Shown one piece after another: positions 20,505 to 27,574 of a DNA stretch of 35,808 nt. The notes beneath the pieces are model-generated. The model ran no database searches and was not told where the DNA came from. It saw only the letters and a list, made by a program, of their open reading frames with translations. Position numbers and translations under genes: made by a program. The first letter of the stretch is position 1; each line of letters opens with the position of its first letter. Source of the DNA: a virus; the IMG/VR virus record IMGVR_UViG_3300025286_000059, positions 1-35,808 of that record. One strand, written 5' to 3'.

Positions 20505-20743
20505 CCCTATATAGTGATATTTCAGAGTAAACTATATTTTCATAAAACAAAAGTTATATTTGGTGTACAATTGCAAGTGTAAGGTACTGATATTATTTAC
20601 TTGTTACAGATAAATTATTTCCTATAACACCTGTCACAGATATAACCCTTGATATTCCTCACTTGTTACCGTGTGACAGATAAATATGGCATATTCATAA
20701 TAAAAATATTTTTTAAGTTACCCGTAGATATCACTATATAGGG
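20505..20743. repeat. AT-rich intergenic region closed by a perfect 16-bp inverted repeat
   Basis: CCCTATATAGTGATAT at 20505-20520 and its exact reverse complement at 20728-20743. The enclosed 207 bp are AT-rich and hold three GTNACAGATA repeats. The right arm overlaps the stop of the exonuclease gene. Candidate origin of replication, recombination site or small mobile element. Confidence 0.65.
20601..20686 (+). repeat. Iteron-like direct repeats
   Basis: TTGTTACAGATAAAT (20601-20615), CTGTCACAGATATAA (20631-20645) and GTGTGACAGATAAATA (20671-20686), consensus GTNACAGATAWA, spaced 30 and about 40 bp. A further CTTGTTACC half-unit is at 20662-20670. Confidence 0.6.
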
Positions 20744-21372
20744 TTTTTTTCATGAGCCCCTAGTCTTTCCAAAAAGGCATGCTTGGCCCAGCCCAGACCG
20801 GCCCCTTCAATCTTAAAGGTCTGTAGAAGTAGGTCTTTGGTACAGACCAGAATTACGGCTTGTTCTATATGTGTGTTGAAATTGTGGTCATGTGCCATAG
20901 CGTAGGCTGCAGCTTGTAGATAGTAATCCTCAACCCATTCAAGCTTCTTGGGCCGATTTGCTTGCTTAAAGTCTATAACCGTCTCTTTACCATTATAAAT
21001 CCCTAAAAGGTCTGAATAGCCATGATAAAGATCTGGGTACACCAGATGTGATTCAAGTCCCCAGATCTCCTCTAAGGGCGTTAAACCGATATCTAAGATC
21101 CGACCAGCCATGGGCCTTGCTTCTTGGCCCACGGGCGTTAGATCCTCATAACCATGGCCCTTGAGCCTTGCCTCAATCATCTTGTGCATAGCCTTCCCCC
21201 TATTAGCACTCTCCTCCATGATCCGCTTGGCCTCCTCCTCGCCTACTCTCTTTCTCCATGTCTCAAGACCACTATCATCCTTAGTCCCGGACAAGATCCG
21301 CGTTACAGAAGGCAAAGCCTCATCCCTCACGGACCACTGACCATAGTTAAATTTGTCTAGGTTAAGTTTCAC
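20734..21372 (-). CDS. RecB/Cas4-like PD-(D/E)xK exonuclease
   Basis: 212 aa. NRGKAMHKMIE (57-67) with His63, then LESHLVYPDLYHGYSDLLG with D121, IDFKQA (133-138: D134-F-K136) and the QxxxY-type motif YYLQAAAYA (150-158). This is the full set of the RecB-family nuclease fold; phage members act as 5' exonucleases in recombination or host-DNA breakdown. GTG start at 21372 with GGAGGAATC just before it; overlaps the upstream homing gene by 11 bp. Confidence 0.85.
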   Translation of the reverse strand: MKLNLDKFNYGQWSVRDEALPSVTRILSGTKDDSGLETWRKRVGEEEAKRIMEESANRGKAMHKMIEARLKGHGYEDLTPVGQEARPMAGRILDIGLTPLEEIWGLESHLVYPDLYHGYSDLLGIYNGKETVIDFKQANRPKKLEWVEDYYLQAAAYAMAHDHNFNTHIEQAVILVCTKDLLLQTFKIEGAGLGWAKHAFLERLGAHEKNPI

Positions 21373-22108
21373 GATTCCTCCGTTTTGTTTCTACCATTTT
21401 TCTCACCACTTCCGGTCTTTTCATTGGATTATTAATAGAAAATTTTCTTCTTGTTTCTGCAGAGGGTGGCGGTCTTCTTTTCCCAGCTTCTGCCATTTTT
21501 CTTCTTGTTTCTGTAGAAAAGGTTTTTCCATAATTAGGATTCTTTTCTCCTTCCTTAGCTTCACCCATTTTTCTTTTTGTCTCTGCAGACTTCTTTACGC
21601 CTTTCATAGCTTCACCTATTTTTCTTCTTGTTTCTGCAGAAATTATTTTCCCTTTATGAGCTTCACCCATTTTTCTTTTTGTCTCTGCAGACTTCGTTTT
21701 TCCATAATTATGATTCTTTTCTCCGCTCATAGCTTCACCTATTTTTCTTCTCACTTCCGGCCTTTTTGCAGGATTATCCTCTCCGAACATGGGGGGAGGA
21801 GGCCATGATCCACATTTATTCACATAGCGATTACTCTCTACAGCATACCCATCAAGATGACGTTTTTCCTCTTTCAGTACCTCTTCTTCAGTTCCCGTCA
21901 TAAGAATTTTTATGATGTAGTCATCAGGATTTTTTTTAAAAGATTTTTCATACTTGCTATCTTTCTCAAAAGGACCGCTCGAGAAATAGACTTTACCAAT
22001 GTCCTGTAAAGGAGGACACTCATTCGCCCGGCGTGAACCGACATACCTTCTTGTCGTGATTTTATGCATCAACCAATAGACGTATGGACTAATTAAGTTT
22101 AGCTTCAC
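21362..22108 (-). CDS. GIY-YIG endonuclease with NUMOD3 repeats
   Basis: 248 aa. YVYWLMHKITTRRYVGSRR (9-27) is the GIY-YIG motif in a Y-V-Y...Y-V-G form with R26; HLDGYAVESNRYVNKCG continues the domain. From residue about 115 at least five NUMOD3 units follow (RPEVRRKIGEAMSG, SAETKRKMGEAHKG, SAETRRKIGEAMKG, SAETKRKMGEAKEG, STETRRKMAEAGK). Domain order equals free-standing phage homing endonucleases, which cut intron-less or intein-less alleles to spread. GTG start (22108) overlaps the HNH gene. Flanking sequences at both ends are similar (see findings). Confidence 0.85.
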   Translation of the reverse strand: MKLNLISPYVYWLMHKITTRRYVGSRRANECPPLQDIGKVYFSSGPFEKDSKYEKSFKKNPDDYIIKILMTGTEEEVLKEEKRHLDGYAVESNRYVNKCGSWPPPPMFGEDNPAKRPEVRRKIGEAMSGEKNHNYGKTKSAETKRKMGEAHKGKIISAETRRKIGEAMKGVKKSAETKRKMGEAKEGEKNPNYGKTFSTETRRKMAEAGKRRPPPSAETRRKFSINNPMKRPEVVRKMVETKRRNRET

Positions 22109-22634
22109 GCTTCTTTTTCTCCTCCAAGTTAAGCTCCATGATACGCAGAGTACAGCTACCTTTTTTTAAATTCTCTTTTGTCGTAACAAACCATATATTC
22201 TCGACTGTATATCCTTTCGTGTTATCAATCCGATCAGCACTGATTCTATTTGAAAGATGTCTTTCCTTGTGGGTAGTCTGTTTAAAATCCATTGTGCCTC
22301 CCCCAAGACGACACGCATAACCCGTTTCCTTTTTCTGCTCTTCCCATGCATTCACAAATTGCTCTTTTGTCATCTCAACTTCATATTCACTCTTCTTCAT
22401 GTGGGTCCATATCTGCATAAGAGCCCCTTTTTCTGTACTCTTACTTTTTTTAACGGCTGCAGCATGTTTTTCCCTCGCCCCAGGAACTACATGCCTATGC
22501 ACTGTTGAATGATCGAGAGAGGTAAGCTCTGGATCAGCTTTAAGCTCTTTTTCAATTGTGTGATAAGATGCACCTTCTGCACGACGCTTGATCATGTACG
22601 CTTCATCTTTTTCTGTAATTATTCTTTTTGCCAT
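22089..22634 (-). CDS. HNH-type endonuclease with N-terminal helix-turn-helix
   Basis: 181 aa. Residues 10-50 look like a helix-turn-helix (AEGASYHTIEKEL...SLDHSTVHRHV). The C-terminal ISADRIDNTKGYTVENIWFV (131-150) and the following KENLKKGS match HNH-like homing nucleases of the SxDRID-x-x-x-GY-x-x-x-N type. Catalysis would need the upstream His, here probably H126; I cannot confirm it. Adjacent to a GIY-YIG gene, so the pair forms an endonuclease island between the exonuclease and SET genes. Confidence 0.78.
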   Translation of the reverse strand: MAKRIITEKDEAYMIKRRAEGASYHTIEKELKADPELTSLDHSTVHRHVVPGAREKHAAAVKKSKSTEKGALMQIWTHMKKSEYEVEMTKEQFVNAWEEQKKETGYACRLGGGTMDFKQTTHKERHLSNRISADRIDNTKGYTVENIWFVTTKENLKKGSCTLRIMELNLEEKKKREAKLN

Positions 22635-22966
22635 TTTATTTTATACAATGTATATTTAACCGTAAGTTCTTCTTCTTTCTCAATTTTTCTATCTGTGTGC
22701 AAATAATAAATGAGCGTGGGATCTCCATTATAGGCCGTGTAACACAGACGCTTAGAACAATTGGGGGTATCCGAATGATTAATAAATCCACCCAAGGGGG
22801 TGCGGATAACACCCTTATCAAAGCCTGTAGCTAGTCCCAAGTCAGCCTTGATATGAATAATTCCAAGATCTTCGCCTTTAGCAATATCTTCTAACGCAAA
22901 CAGCCCTAGACCATGCAACTTAGAGCGCTTAATAGTAAGGTTAGGGGGAAGGGGTCTATACTGCAC
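22619..22966 (-). CDS. SET-domain protein (putative lysine methyltransferase)
   Basis: 115 aa, a minimal SET domain. HGLGLFALEDI (18-28) is the N-terminal signature; GGFINHSDTPNC (59-70) is the NHSxxPNC S-adenosylmethionine/knot motif; RKIEKEEELTVKY (93-105) is the ELTxxY motif ending in the catalytic-type Tyr. SET enzymes transfer methyl groups to protein lysines. The GTG at 22966 is preferred (GGAGG five bases before it); an upstream GTG at 22978 would sit on the SD. Target unknown; host or virion protein. Confidence 0.78.
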   Translation of the reverse strand: MQYRPLPPNLTIKRSKLHGLGLFALEDIAKGEDLGIIHIKADLGLATGFDKGVIRTPLGGFINHSDTPNCSKRLCYTAYNGDPTLIYYLHTDRKIEKEEELTVKYTLYKIKWQKE

Positions 22967-23090
22967 GTTTACCTCCACAGCATGGCTCTAGCACCTGCGT
23001 ACAGCGCTCACATTGAAGGTGCCCTTGGGTAAAGATCCCTTTAACCCAACTGAAACAATGATAACAAAAAATCATATTCTCTTTTTGCAT
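22956..23090 (-). CDS. 44-aa zinc-ribbon miniprotein
   Basis: Starts MQKENMIFCYHCFSWVKGIF, then CERCTQVLEPCC. CxxC pairs 9/12 and 27/30 form a treble-clef or ribbon-type zinc site. It starts inside the preceding zinc-ribbon gene and its end overlaps the SET start and SD. Such layout suggests strong translational coupling. Role unknown. Confidence 0.65.
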   Translation of the reverse strand: MQKENMIFCYHCFSWVKGIFTQGHLQCERCTQVLEPCCGGKRAV

Positions 23091-23206
23091 GGATAACACA
23101 TCCTATTAAAGCGACTAACCGAGTGGAAAGGATTTCCACAGGTAAGACATTTTCGTATAGTACAATCAACCCTCTTCACTTTAAAGTGGCGTTGAAAACT
23201 GTTCAT
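23072..23206 (-). CDS. 44-aa zinc-ribbon miniprotein
   Basis: Starts MNSFQRHFKVKRVDCTIRKC, then LTCGNPFHSVSRFNRMCYPC. CxxC pairs at 20/23 and 37/40 with His in between; basic N-terminus. AAAAGGAGTC just before the ATG. Overlaps the next zinc-ribbon gene by 19 bp. Probably nucleic-acid or protein binding (inference). Confidence 0.68.
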   Translation of the reverse strand: MNSFQRHFKVKRVDCTIRKCLTCGNPFHSVSRFNRMCYPCKKRI

Positions 23207-23220
23207 GACTCCTTTTGGCA

Positions 23221-23799
23221 TTAAGGTGTCTCCTTGGGGAATTCAACATTAAAAGCCATATTAATACGATGACGGACAGAGTTATTAGGACCAACATCGT
23301 GGAGTAAATGAGAAGGAAACAACATAAGTTCCCCATCGCGTGGCTTATGATCCACCAGATCATGGAACGGCAGTGGTGGTTTAACTTGGCGTGTCCATTG
23401 GTTAATGGTTCCAAGATGAAGGTTACCGGTATCTTCTGCTTGGATGTAATAGACACCTGATAAAATGGCGCCCGACATGACATGATGATGAAGCATGTTA
23501 TACGAACCGGGGTCATTGACGTTAAACCAGTACTTAATGACAGCTTCCATCTTCTTATCTCCAAAATAAAACTTCGACCATTCATTAAGAACGGATAAAA
23601 TAAGATGCAAGAGTTGCTCTTCGTGTTGTGATTTAAACAGACCTCTCCAGCAGCCATGATTAGATCCTGGAAGAGACTCGGGGTGTTCCCGTTTGTACTG
23701 CATAATCTCTGCTTGAAGTCGTGGGTTTAAAGTCTTGTACCCATCGTAGATGGTGTGAAAGATACGGGTCTCATTGACTAATGTATTAAATGTTTTCAT
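23221..23799 (-). CDS. 2OG-Fe(II) oxygenase (copy 1)
   Basis: 192 aa. YWFNVNDPGSYNMLHHHV (90-107) carries the first iron ligands (H104/H106); SGVYYIQ, then ELMLFPSHLLHDVGPN (157-172) carries the distal His H167, and R178 in VRHRINMAFNV would bind 2-oxoglutarate. The layout is that of the 2OG-FeII_Oxy_5 group common in cyanophages and other marine phages. Such enzymes hydroxylate proteins or other substrates using oxygen and 2-oxoglutarate; substrate unknown. ATGA overlap with the upstream gene. Confidence 0.8.
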   Translation of the reverse strand: MKTFNTLVNETRIFHTIYDGYKTLNPRLQAEIMQYKREHPESLPGSNHGCWRGLFKSQHEEQLLHLILSVLNEWSKFYFGDKKMEAVIKYWFNVNDPGSYNMLHHHVMSGAILSGVYYIQAEDTGNLHLGTINQWTRQVKPPLPFHDLVDHKPRDGELMLFPSHLLHDVGPNNSVRHRINMAFNVEFPKETP

Positions 23800-24041
23800 G
23801 TTTGAATGTATACAGGAGTGCTCTTGCCTACATAAGACCCCACAATATGAAAATTAAAATGTTCAATCGCGTCTTCTTCACTCATATCCTTCATAAGTTT
23901 TTTAATAACTTTATGATAATCATAAGCAAGGATAGGTTCACCACTAAATGAATAGACTACACCCATTACACAATCATCAAAGCCATCTGTTGTGAGCCAT
24001 TCATGGTCGGGGAAAAGATCACTAATTTCCTTTAATGTCAT
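23796..24041 (-). CDS. Conserved small phage protein (paralogue of 25836-26111)
   Basis: 81 aa. WLTTDGFDDCVMGVVYSFSG, then ILAYDYHKVIKKLM and EEDAIEHFNFHIVGSYVG, ending TPVYIQ. The same scaffold appears in the 91-aa protein at 25836: G-[FL]-D-x-x-V-x-G, a Y-x-x-x-K block, x-x-x-A-I-x-F/H-x-x-N and a terminal P-V-x-[IV]. Found alone in many phages with no known role. AAAGGAGG lies upstream of the ATG inside the preceding gene. Confidence 0.75.
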   Translation of the reverse strand: MTLKEISDLFPDHEWLTTDGFDDCVMGVVYSFSGEPILAYDYHKVIKKLMKDMSEEDAIEHFNFHIVGSYVGKSTPVYIQT

Positions 24042-25332
24042 AAGTCTTTAAATCCTCCTTTATTTGTTTCATGGTCCATTTACGTAGAACCTTTACACTG
24101 TCATACCAGTATCCCTTGGTACCCTTCGTACCCCACCGCCAGTCGCCAGGAAAATAGGAGAGCATCCATACGGGCTTTCCCATGGTCCCTGCGACGTGGA
24201 CAGGTGCGGTATCGACCGAGATGACGAGATCGAGCTTTTCAATAATGGCCGCTGTATCTTCAAATGTTTTCATATCTTTAGAAAAATTATGAACGACTGT
24301 TCCTTTACAGTCATTAGCAGCGACTCCTTTTTGTAACGAGACAAATTTAACATGAGGAATATCGAGGAGGGGTTCGAGCTGAGAGAACGCAAGAGAGCGC
24401 TTGTTATCCATGCGATGGGCAGGATTACCAGCCCAACAGAGTCCAACCTTAATAAAGTTACGATAGTCTACATCAACCAGAAGCTTCTCCCATTTCTTAC
24501 GACAACTATCACTCACCTTAATAAAATTAATGGGAGTGGGAGGTGTAGGGGAAGGAAAACGGTGTGGTAGGGACAAAAGCCCACAATGATAATCATGGGG
24601 TGGGATAGGTTCGTCTGCATAGTGAATACTATATGCACCACACTCAGTTAAGAGCTTCCCAAACTGCATTTCCTTTTGAAATGCACATAAGAGAATCTTA
24701 CAGCCTTGGTCCTTGAGCCTTGGTAAGTAGCGCGCCATCATGACCGAGTCACCAAAGCCTCCTTCACAATAGACAATGATCGTTTTGTTCTTGAGCCTTT
24801 GTCCAGTCCAATAGGGCGACGTATAAGGGCGCTCTTCGACATCACGCTGGATCTCGTACTGCTCCCAGCCTTCTTCAAATCGACCTACTTTTAAGAGACA
24901 AAGAGCATAATAAGATCGAAGGACATAGAAATTAGGTTTAATCTCTAAGCACTTTTCATAAAAATATAAAGCCTTATCATTTTTGTTCTGTTGCATATAG
25001 ATGTCTGCAATATTAGCCAGCACCTCTGGACGGAGAGGATCAATCAGCTTGGCAACATTTAAAAATTTAAATGCCTCCACATACTTGCCTTTCTTGCCTG
25101 CAATGATTCCAAGATTAAGGGCGGGTGCAAAGGCTTTAGGGTTTAAGTCATGGGCTTTTTTATAAAACATTTCTGCTTCATCCTGGAATCCCAGTTCCAG
25201 CATACGCATGCCAGCCAGTTGATACTTCTCTTCCATACCCGCTAAGCGGTATTGTGAGAAATCATCAGGCACCGCATAGGATGGTGAGAAATCATAAGGT
25301 CCAACGAATTCTATTTTAGGAGGTTTAGCCAT
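24022..25332 (-). CDS. TPR-fused GT9/heptosyltransferase-like protein
   Basis: 436 aa. Residues about 35-165 are tetratricopeptide repeats (AEMFYKKAHDLNPKAFAPAL; KALYFYEKCLEIKPNFY). Then a GT-B-like domain: GGFGDSVMMARYLP (191-204), VGLCWAGNPAHR (296-307) and DLVISVDTAPVHVAGTMGKP (368-387), the sugar-donor motif of ADP-heptose-type transferases. Fusion of TPR and GT9 domains is known in bacteria and marine phages; possible roles are surface glycosylation or modification of virion proteins. Start at ATG 25332, not the TTG upstream. Confidence 0.82.
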   Translation of the reverse strand: MAKPPKIEFVGPYDFSPSYAVPDDFSQYRLAGMEEKYQLAGMRMLELGFQDEAEMFYKKAHDLNPKAFAPALNLGIIAGKKGKYVEAFKFLNVAKLIDPLRPEVLANIADIYMQQNKNDKALYFYEKCLEIKPNFYVLRSYYALCLLKVGRFEEGWEQYEIQRDVEERPYTSPYWTGQRLKNKTIIVYCEGGFGDSVMMARYLPRLKDQGCKILLCAFQKEMQFGKLLTECGAYSIHYADEPIPPHDYHCGLLSLPHRFPSPTPPTPINFIKVSDSCRKKWEKLLVDVDYRNFIKVGLCWAGNPAHRMDNKRSLAFSQLEPLLDIPHVKFVSLQKGVAANDCKGTVVHNFSKDMKTFEDTAAIIEKLDLVISVDTAPVHVAGTMGKPVWMLSYFPGDWRWGTKGTKGYWYDSVKVLRKWTMKQIKEDLKTYDIKGN

Positions 25333-25843
25333 ATGCAAGATCCATAATCTCCTGTATTCTATAAATCATCTTAATTACTTTCTTGCGATACTCCGCATCC
25401 GTTGCATAGTCATCTAAGCCTTCGAGTAATTCTTCCCATGTATAGTCACCACGCGCTAAGACTTCACGAAAGTAGGTATAAGTTTTAGATGTTAAAAGAA
25501 GTTCCATGTAATCGGCAACAGAGAAACACAAATTAGGATATGCACGCATTCCAAAGTTTGCATCTTCCATTCCTTGAACTTTTATGTGAGGCCGTGTAAG
25601 ATCCCAAGTCTTGATTCCATAATAATTATTTCCTTCCCGTGCAAAGCGCGACAACCCCCAGTTCGATTCATGCATGGCTTGTGCTGCAGCTAGAACCACC
25701 GGAAAGTCAAGTGTGTTGGAGTATTCATTGTATTGTTTAACACATTTGGCGATATCAAAGATGAGTTGATGTTCGGAGGGAACACTGGTGTGCTCAACGG
25801 GAGCAAAGGTAAGACAAAAACTAACGAGTGCTTCTTTAATCAT
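25325..25843 (-). CDS. Glucosaminidase endolysin candidate
   Basis: 172 aa. VVLAAAQAMHESNWGLSRFA (49-68) with catalytic-type Glu59, REGNNYYGIKTW (69-80) and FGMRAYPNLCFSVADYMELL (97-116) are the signature of the N-acetylglucosaminidase (FlgJ/Bax) family, which cuts peptidoglycan glycan strands. The N-terminus (ALVSFCLTFAP) could be a weak signal or membrane segment; if so export could be independent of the holin. It is embedded in accessory genes, far from the holin. Starts at an overlap with the 91-aa gene stop. Confidence 0.78.
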   Translation of the reverse strand: MIKEALVSFCLTFAPVEHTSVPSEHQLIFDIAKCVKQYNEYSNTLDFPVVLAAAQAMHESNWGLSRFAREGNNYYGIKTWDLTRPHIKVQGMEDANFGMRAYPNLCFSVADYMELLLTSKTYTYFREVLARGDYTWEELLEGLDDYATDAEYRKKVIKMIYRIQEIMDLAYG

Positions 25844-26111
25844 GTTTGAACTCCGTTACCCAGACAGGACTCTGAGGTCCTCTAAAGTCTGCCATGTAGT
25901 TTTTTTTAATAAACTGGATAGCTTTCTCATATGTCATATCAGGTGGTGAGTTGGCTTCAATAATTTTAGCTGCCTTCTCGACCGAGTAACAGAGGGTAGG
26001 AGTAAAATCTTGACGTTCAGCTATTCCAATAACAGCTTCGTCTAATCCCTCTAAAGGTTCTAGTTTAACGCGTGGATAAATTAAAGCCAAGCGTTTAACT
26101 CTTGGGTGCAT
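25836..26111 (-). CDS. Conserved small phage protein (paralogue of 23796-24041)
   Basis: 91 aa. LEGLDEAVIGIAERQDFTPT, then LCYSVEKAAKIIEA, TYEKAIQFIKKN and PVWVTEF; aligns along its length with the 81-aa protein. AGGAAG before the ATG; overlaps the oxygenase gene by 17 bp. Role unknown. Confidence 0.72.
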   Translation of the reverse strand: MHPRVKRLALIYPRVKLEPLEGLDEAVIGIAERQDFTPTLCYSVEKAAKIIEANSPPDMTYEKAIQFIKKNYMADFRGPQSPVWVTEFKHD

Positions 26112-26925
26112 TTTCTTCCTCTCTTCTTTTTTTCTTTGCTACGTGTTCTTCTAATGTTTTCTTGTCTAAAATAAAGACCCCTAGATTGAGTAGGTCTTTC
26201 TCTTCTTTGGGAACGGCTAAGAGATTGGCTGAAAACGAGCGCCGCTCTCCTTCCCCGCGGAACGGATAGACTGCATGGTGTAACCAACTGGGAAAGAATA
26301 ACATCAGTCCCACTTGTGGTTTGATGGCATAAAGATTTGCACATAGATTCGATCTGAATCCATCCATGAGTACAAAAAAACCAGCTTCATCACGTTCATT
26401 TCCTTTTTCAATACACTCGGGAACCTTGGTCCAGGTCACACACGAGACGGTGCCATGATGTTTATGCACAGGATTATAATCTCCTTTGTATTGCGCAACG
26501 GTCCATGCGGACATTACAGTAACAAGTTGAAGTTCTTTAGGTCCACCGGTTTTAATTCCTTTCTCAAATGGAACATGGCTTTGATTGGTAAGACTTGAGA
26601 CGGGATCCTGGGTTTGCATTTTATCAACACGCTGAATGTATTGTTCAGTTAACTTGCTGAGATATTCAGCGAGTGAAGGTAACTTACCTCCCGGCATCAC
26701 TTCTGTTAAATTTTTTCCTGGAATTTCTATTTCTTTTTCGACATTGCCAACTAACGCATGAGAGTAATCAAGTTCTTTATTTTTAATTTTATCTGCACGC
26801 ACGGTGTCATGGTACTTATTAATCCAGTCAACATACTCGGGTTCCATCTTCACCTGCATCACAACAGGCCCAAATGGTTTAACCATATGGAGTCCTACGT
26901 TAAGACTTTTTTTCTGGTCAGACAT
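26095..26925 (-). CDS. 2OG-Fe(II) oxygenase (copy 2, longer)
   Basis: 276 aa. VMSAWTVAQYKGDYNPVHKH (137-156) holds the H-x-H ligands (H154, H156); GLMLFFPSWLHHAVYPF (206-222) has the distal His H216 or H217, and R228/R229 the co-substrate Arg. The first 120 residues are a longer N-terminal region than in the other two copies. Fold class 2OG-FeII_Oxy_5. The Lys/Glu-rich tail is a solvent-exposed helix. AAAGGAGAAGAA just before the ATG. Substrate unknown. Confidence 0.78.
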   Translation of the reverse strand: MSDQKKSLNVGLHMVKPFGPVVMQVKMEPEYVDWINKYHDTVRADKIKNKELDYSHALVGNVEKEIEIPGKNLTEVMPGGKLPSLAEYLSKLTEQYIQRVDKMQTQDPVSSLTNQSHVPFEKGIKTGGPKELQLVTVMSAWTVAQYKGDYNPVHKHHGTVSCVTWTKVPECIEKGNERDEAGFFVLMDGFRSNLCANLYAIKPQVGLMLFFPSWLHHAVYPFRGEGERRSFSANLLAVPKEEKDLLNLGVFILDKKTLEEHVAKKKRREEENAPKS

Positions 26926-27067
26926 TTCTTCTCCTTTGCTCGAGCATCCGCTCAGCTTTAATAATTAATTTTTCACACTCCATCATATCGTAATGGCCTA
27001 TTGTTCCGTGACACCACTTTAACAATCTTACAATTGTTTGTAAATCTTGCAATGTCCATTCTTCCAC
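26918..27067 (-). CDS. 49-aa helical protein, unknown
   Basis: GTG start; sequence starts VEEWTLQDLQTIVRLLKWCH and continues with a basic helix (KLIIKAERMLEQRRRNV). It fills the space between the ribbon-helix-helix-like gene (TAG/GTG overlap) and the oxygenase (8-bp overlap). Supported by packing and helical amphipathicity; no SD. Confidence 0.55.
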   Translation of the reverse strand: MEEWTLQDLQTIVRLLKWCHGTIGHYDMMECEKLIIKAERMLEQRRRNV

Positions 27068-27255
27068 TATGCACCGCCGTTGACTTTGAGTTTCCTAGAC
27101 TTTTTAAGTTTCGCAAACTTGTCATCAATCAGCGATTCTACCGTTTTGCTCTTGGACAAACGTGTATGTGGTAGAATATTTTCTGTCAAAATATTTAACT
27201 TCTTATACGCATTCTTAGAAATTGTAATATTCTTATATAGATTAATATCTGTCAC
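27067..27255 (-). CDS. Ribbon-helix-helix-like small DNA-binding protein
   Basis: 62 aa. KNITISKNAYKKLNILTENI looks like the ribbon and first helix, and RLSKSKTVESLIDDKFAKL like the second helix of RHH regulators; the tail is basic (KKSRKLKV). Could be a regulator or an antitoxin-like protein; no toxin gene is next to it. GTG start at 27255 with AAGGAGG 8 bases away. Confidence 0.62.
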   Translation of the reverse strand: MTDINLYKNITISKNAYKKLNILTENILPHTRLSKSKTVESLIDDKFAKLKKSRKLKVNGGA

Positions 27256-27268
27256 CCTGTATACCTCC

Positions 27269-27448
27269 TTAATGTTTGGTTATTGTTGTTAATGCACTCT
27301 CGACTGTCCTTTTAAGATCCATCAATAAAAGACCAATTCGTGTAGTCAGTTCTTTTTCTTTCTTTAATTCAGCCTTTAAAGCCATCATTTCTAGCTTTAA
27401 TTCTTGGACATCGTGAGCGAGAGTATGGCCTTTATTATCATTATCCAT
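27269..27448 (-). CDS. 59-aa coiled-coil protein
   Basis: Starts MDNDNKGHTLAHDVQELKLE; long heptad helix (ELKLEMMALKAELKKEKEL) then RIGLLLMDLKRTVESAL. Its promoter -10 ends 7 bases before the ATG and there is no SD, which suggests a leaderless transcript. First gene of this leftward operon. Confidence 0.68.
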   Translation of the reverse strand: MDNDNKGHTLAHDVQELKLEMMALKAELKKEKELTTRIGLLLMDLKRTVESALTTITKH

Positions 27449-27454
27449 TGCACT

Positions 27455-27482
27455 AATATATACTTTTTTGTAGGATAGTCAA
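27455..27482 (-). promoter_or_regulatory. Minus-strand promoter, leaderless configuration
   Basis: -35 TTGACT (27477-27482), 16-bp spacer, -10 TATATT (27455-27460); the A of the ATG (27448) lies at the expected start point. Confidence 0.65.
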
Positions 27483-27546
27483 GCCTCTTGACAAAATAAA
27501 ATAATCCTTTAAAAATAAACACATAATATTCTACTTCCTTTCTTAT

Positions 27547-27574
27547 GAGTAGTCTCCTCCCCCGGGGACTACTC
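27547..27574 (+). terminator. Terminator-type hairpin with T run on the plus strand
   Basis: GAGTAGTCTCC and GGGGACTACTC form 11 pairs (one G-U) around a TCCCCC loop, followed by TTTTT. The T run is on the plus strand, where no gene ends; it may stop antisense transcription or act as a 3' hairpin for the oxygenase whose stop lies inside it. Confidence 0.6.

Noticed and set aside
20505-20743. Insertion sequence bounded by the 16-bp inverted repeats
   Set aside because: The enclosed 207 bp hold no transposase frame and no clear target duplication is seen; a miniature element cannot be excluded.
20723-20745. CACTATATAGGG as a T7-type phage promoter (both arms of the inverted repeat)
   Set aside because: Similarity to the T7 core is partial (extra TA), there is no phage RNA polymerase in the window, and one copy points away from any plus-strand gene.
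21353-21808. Plus-strand frame rich in FSSCFCR-type repeats
   Set aside because: It is the antisense reading of the NUMOD3 repeats of the GIY-YIG gene.
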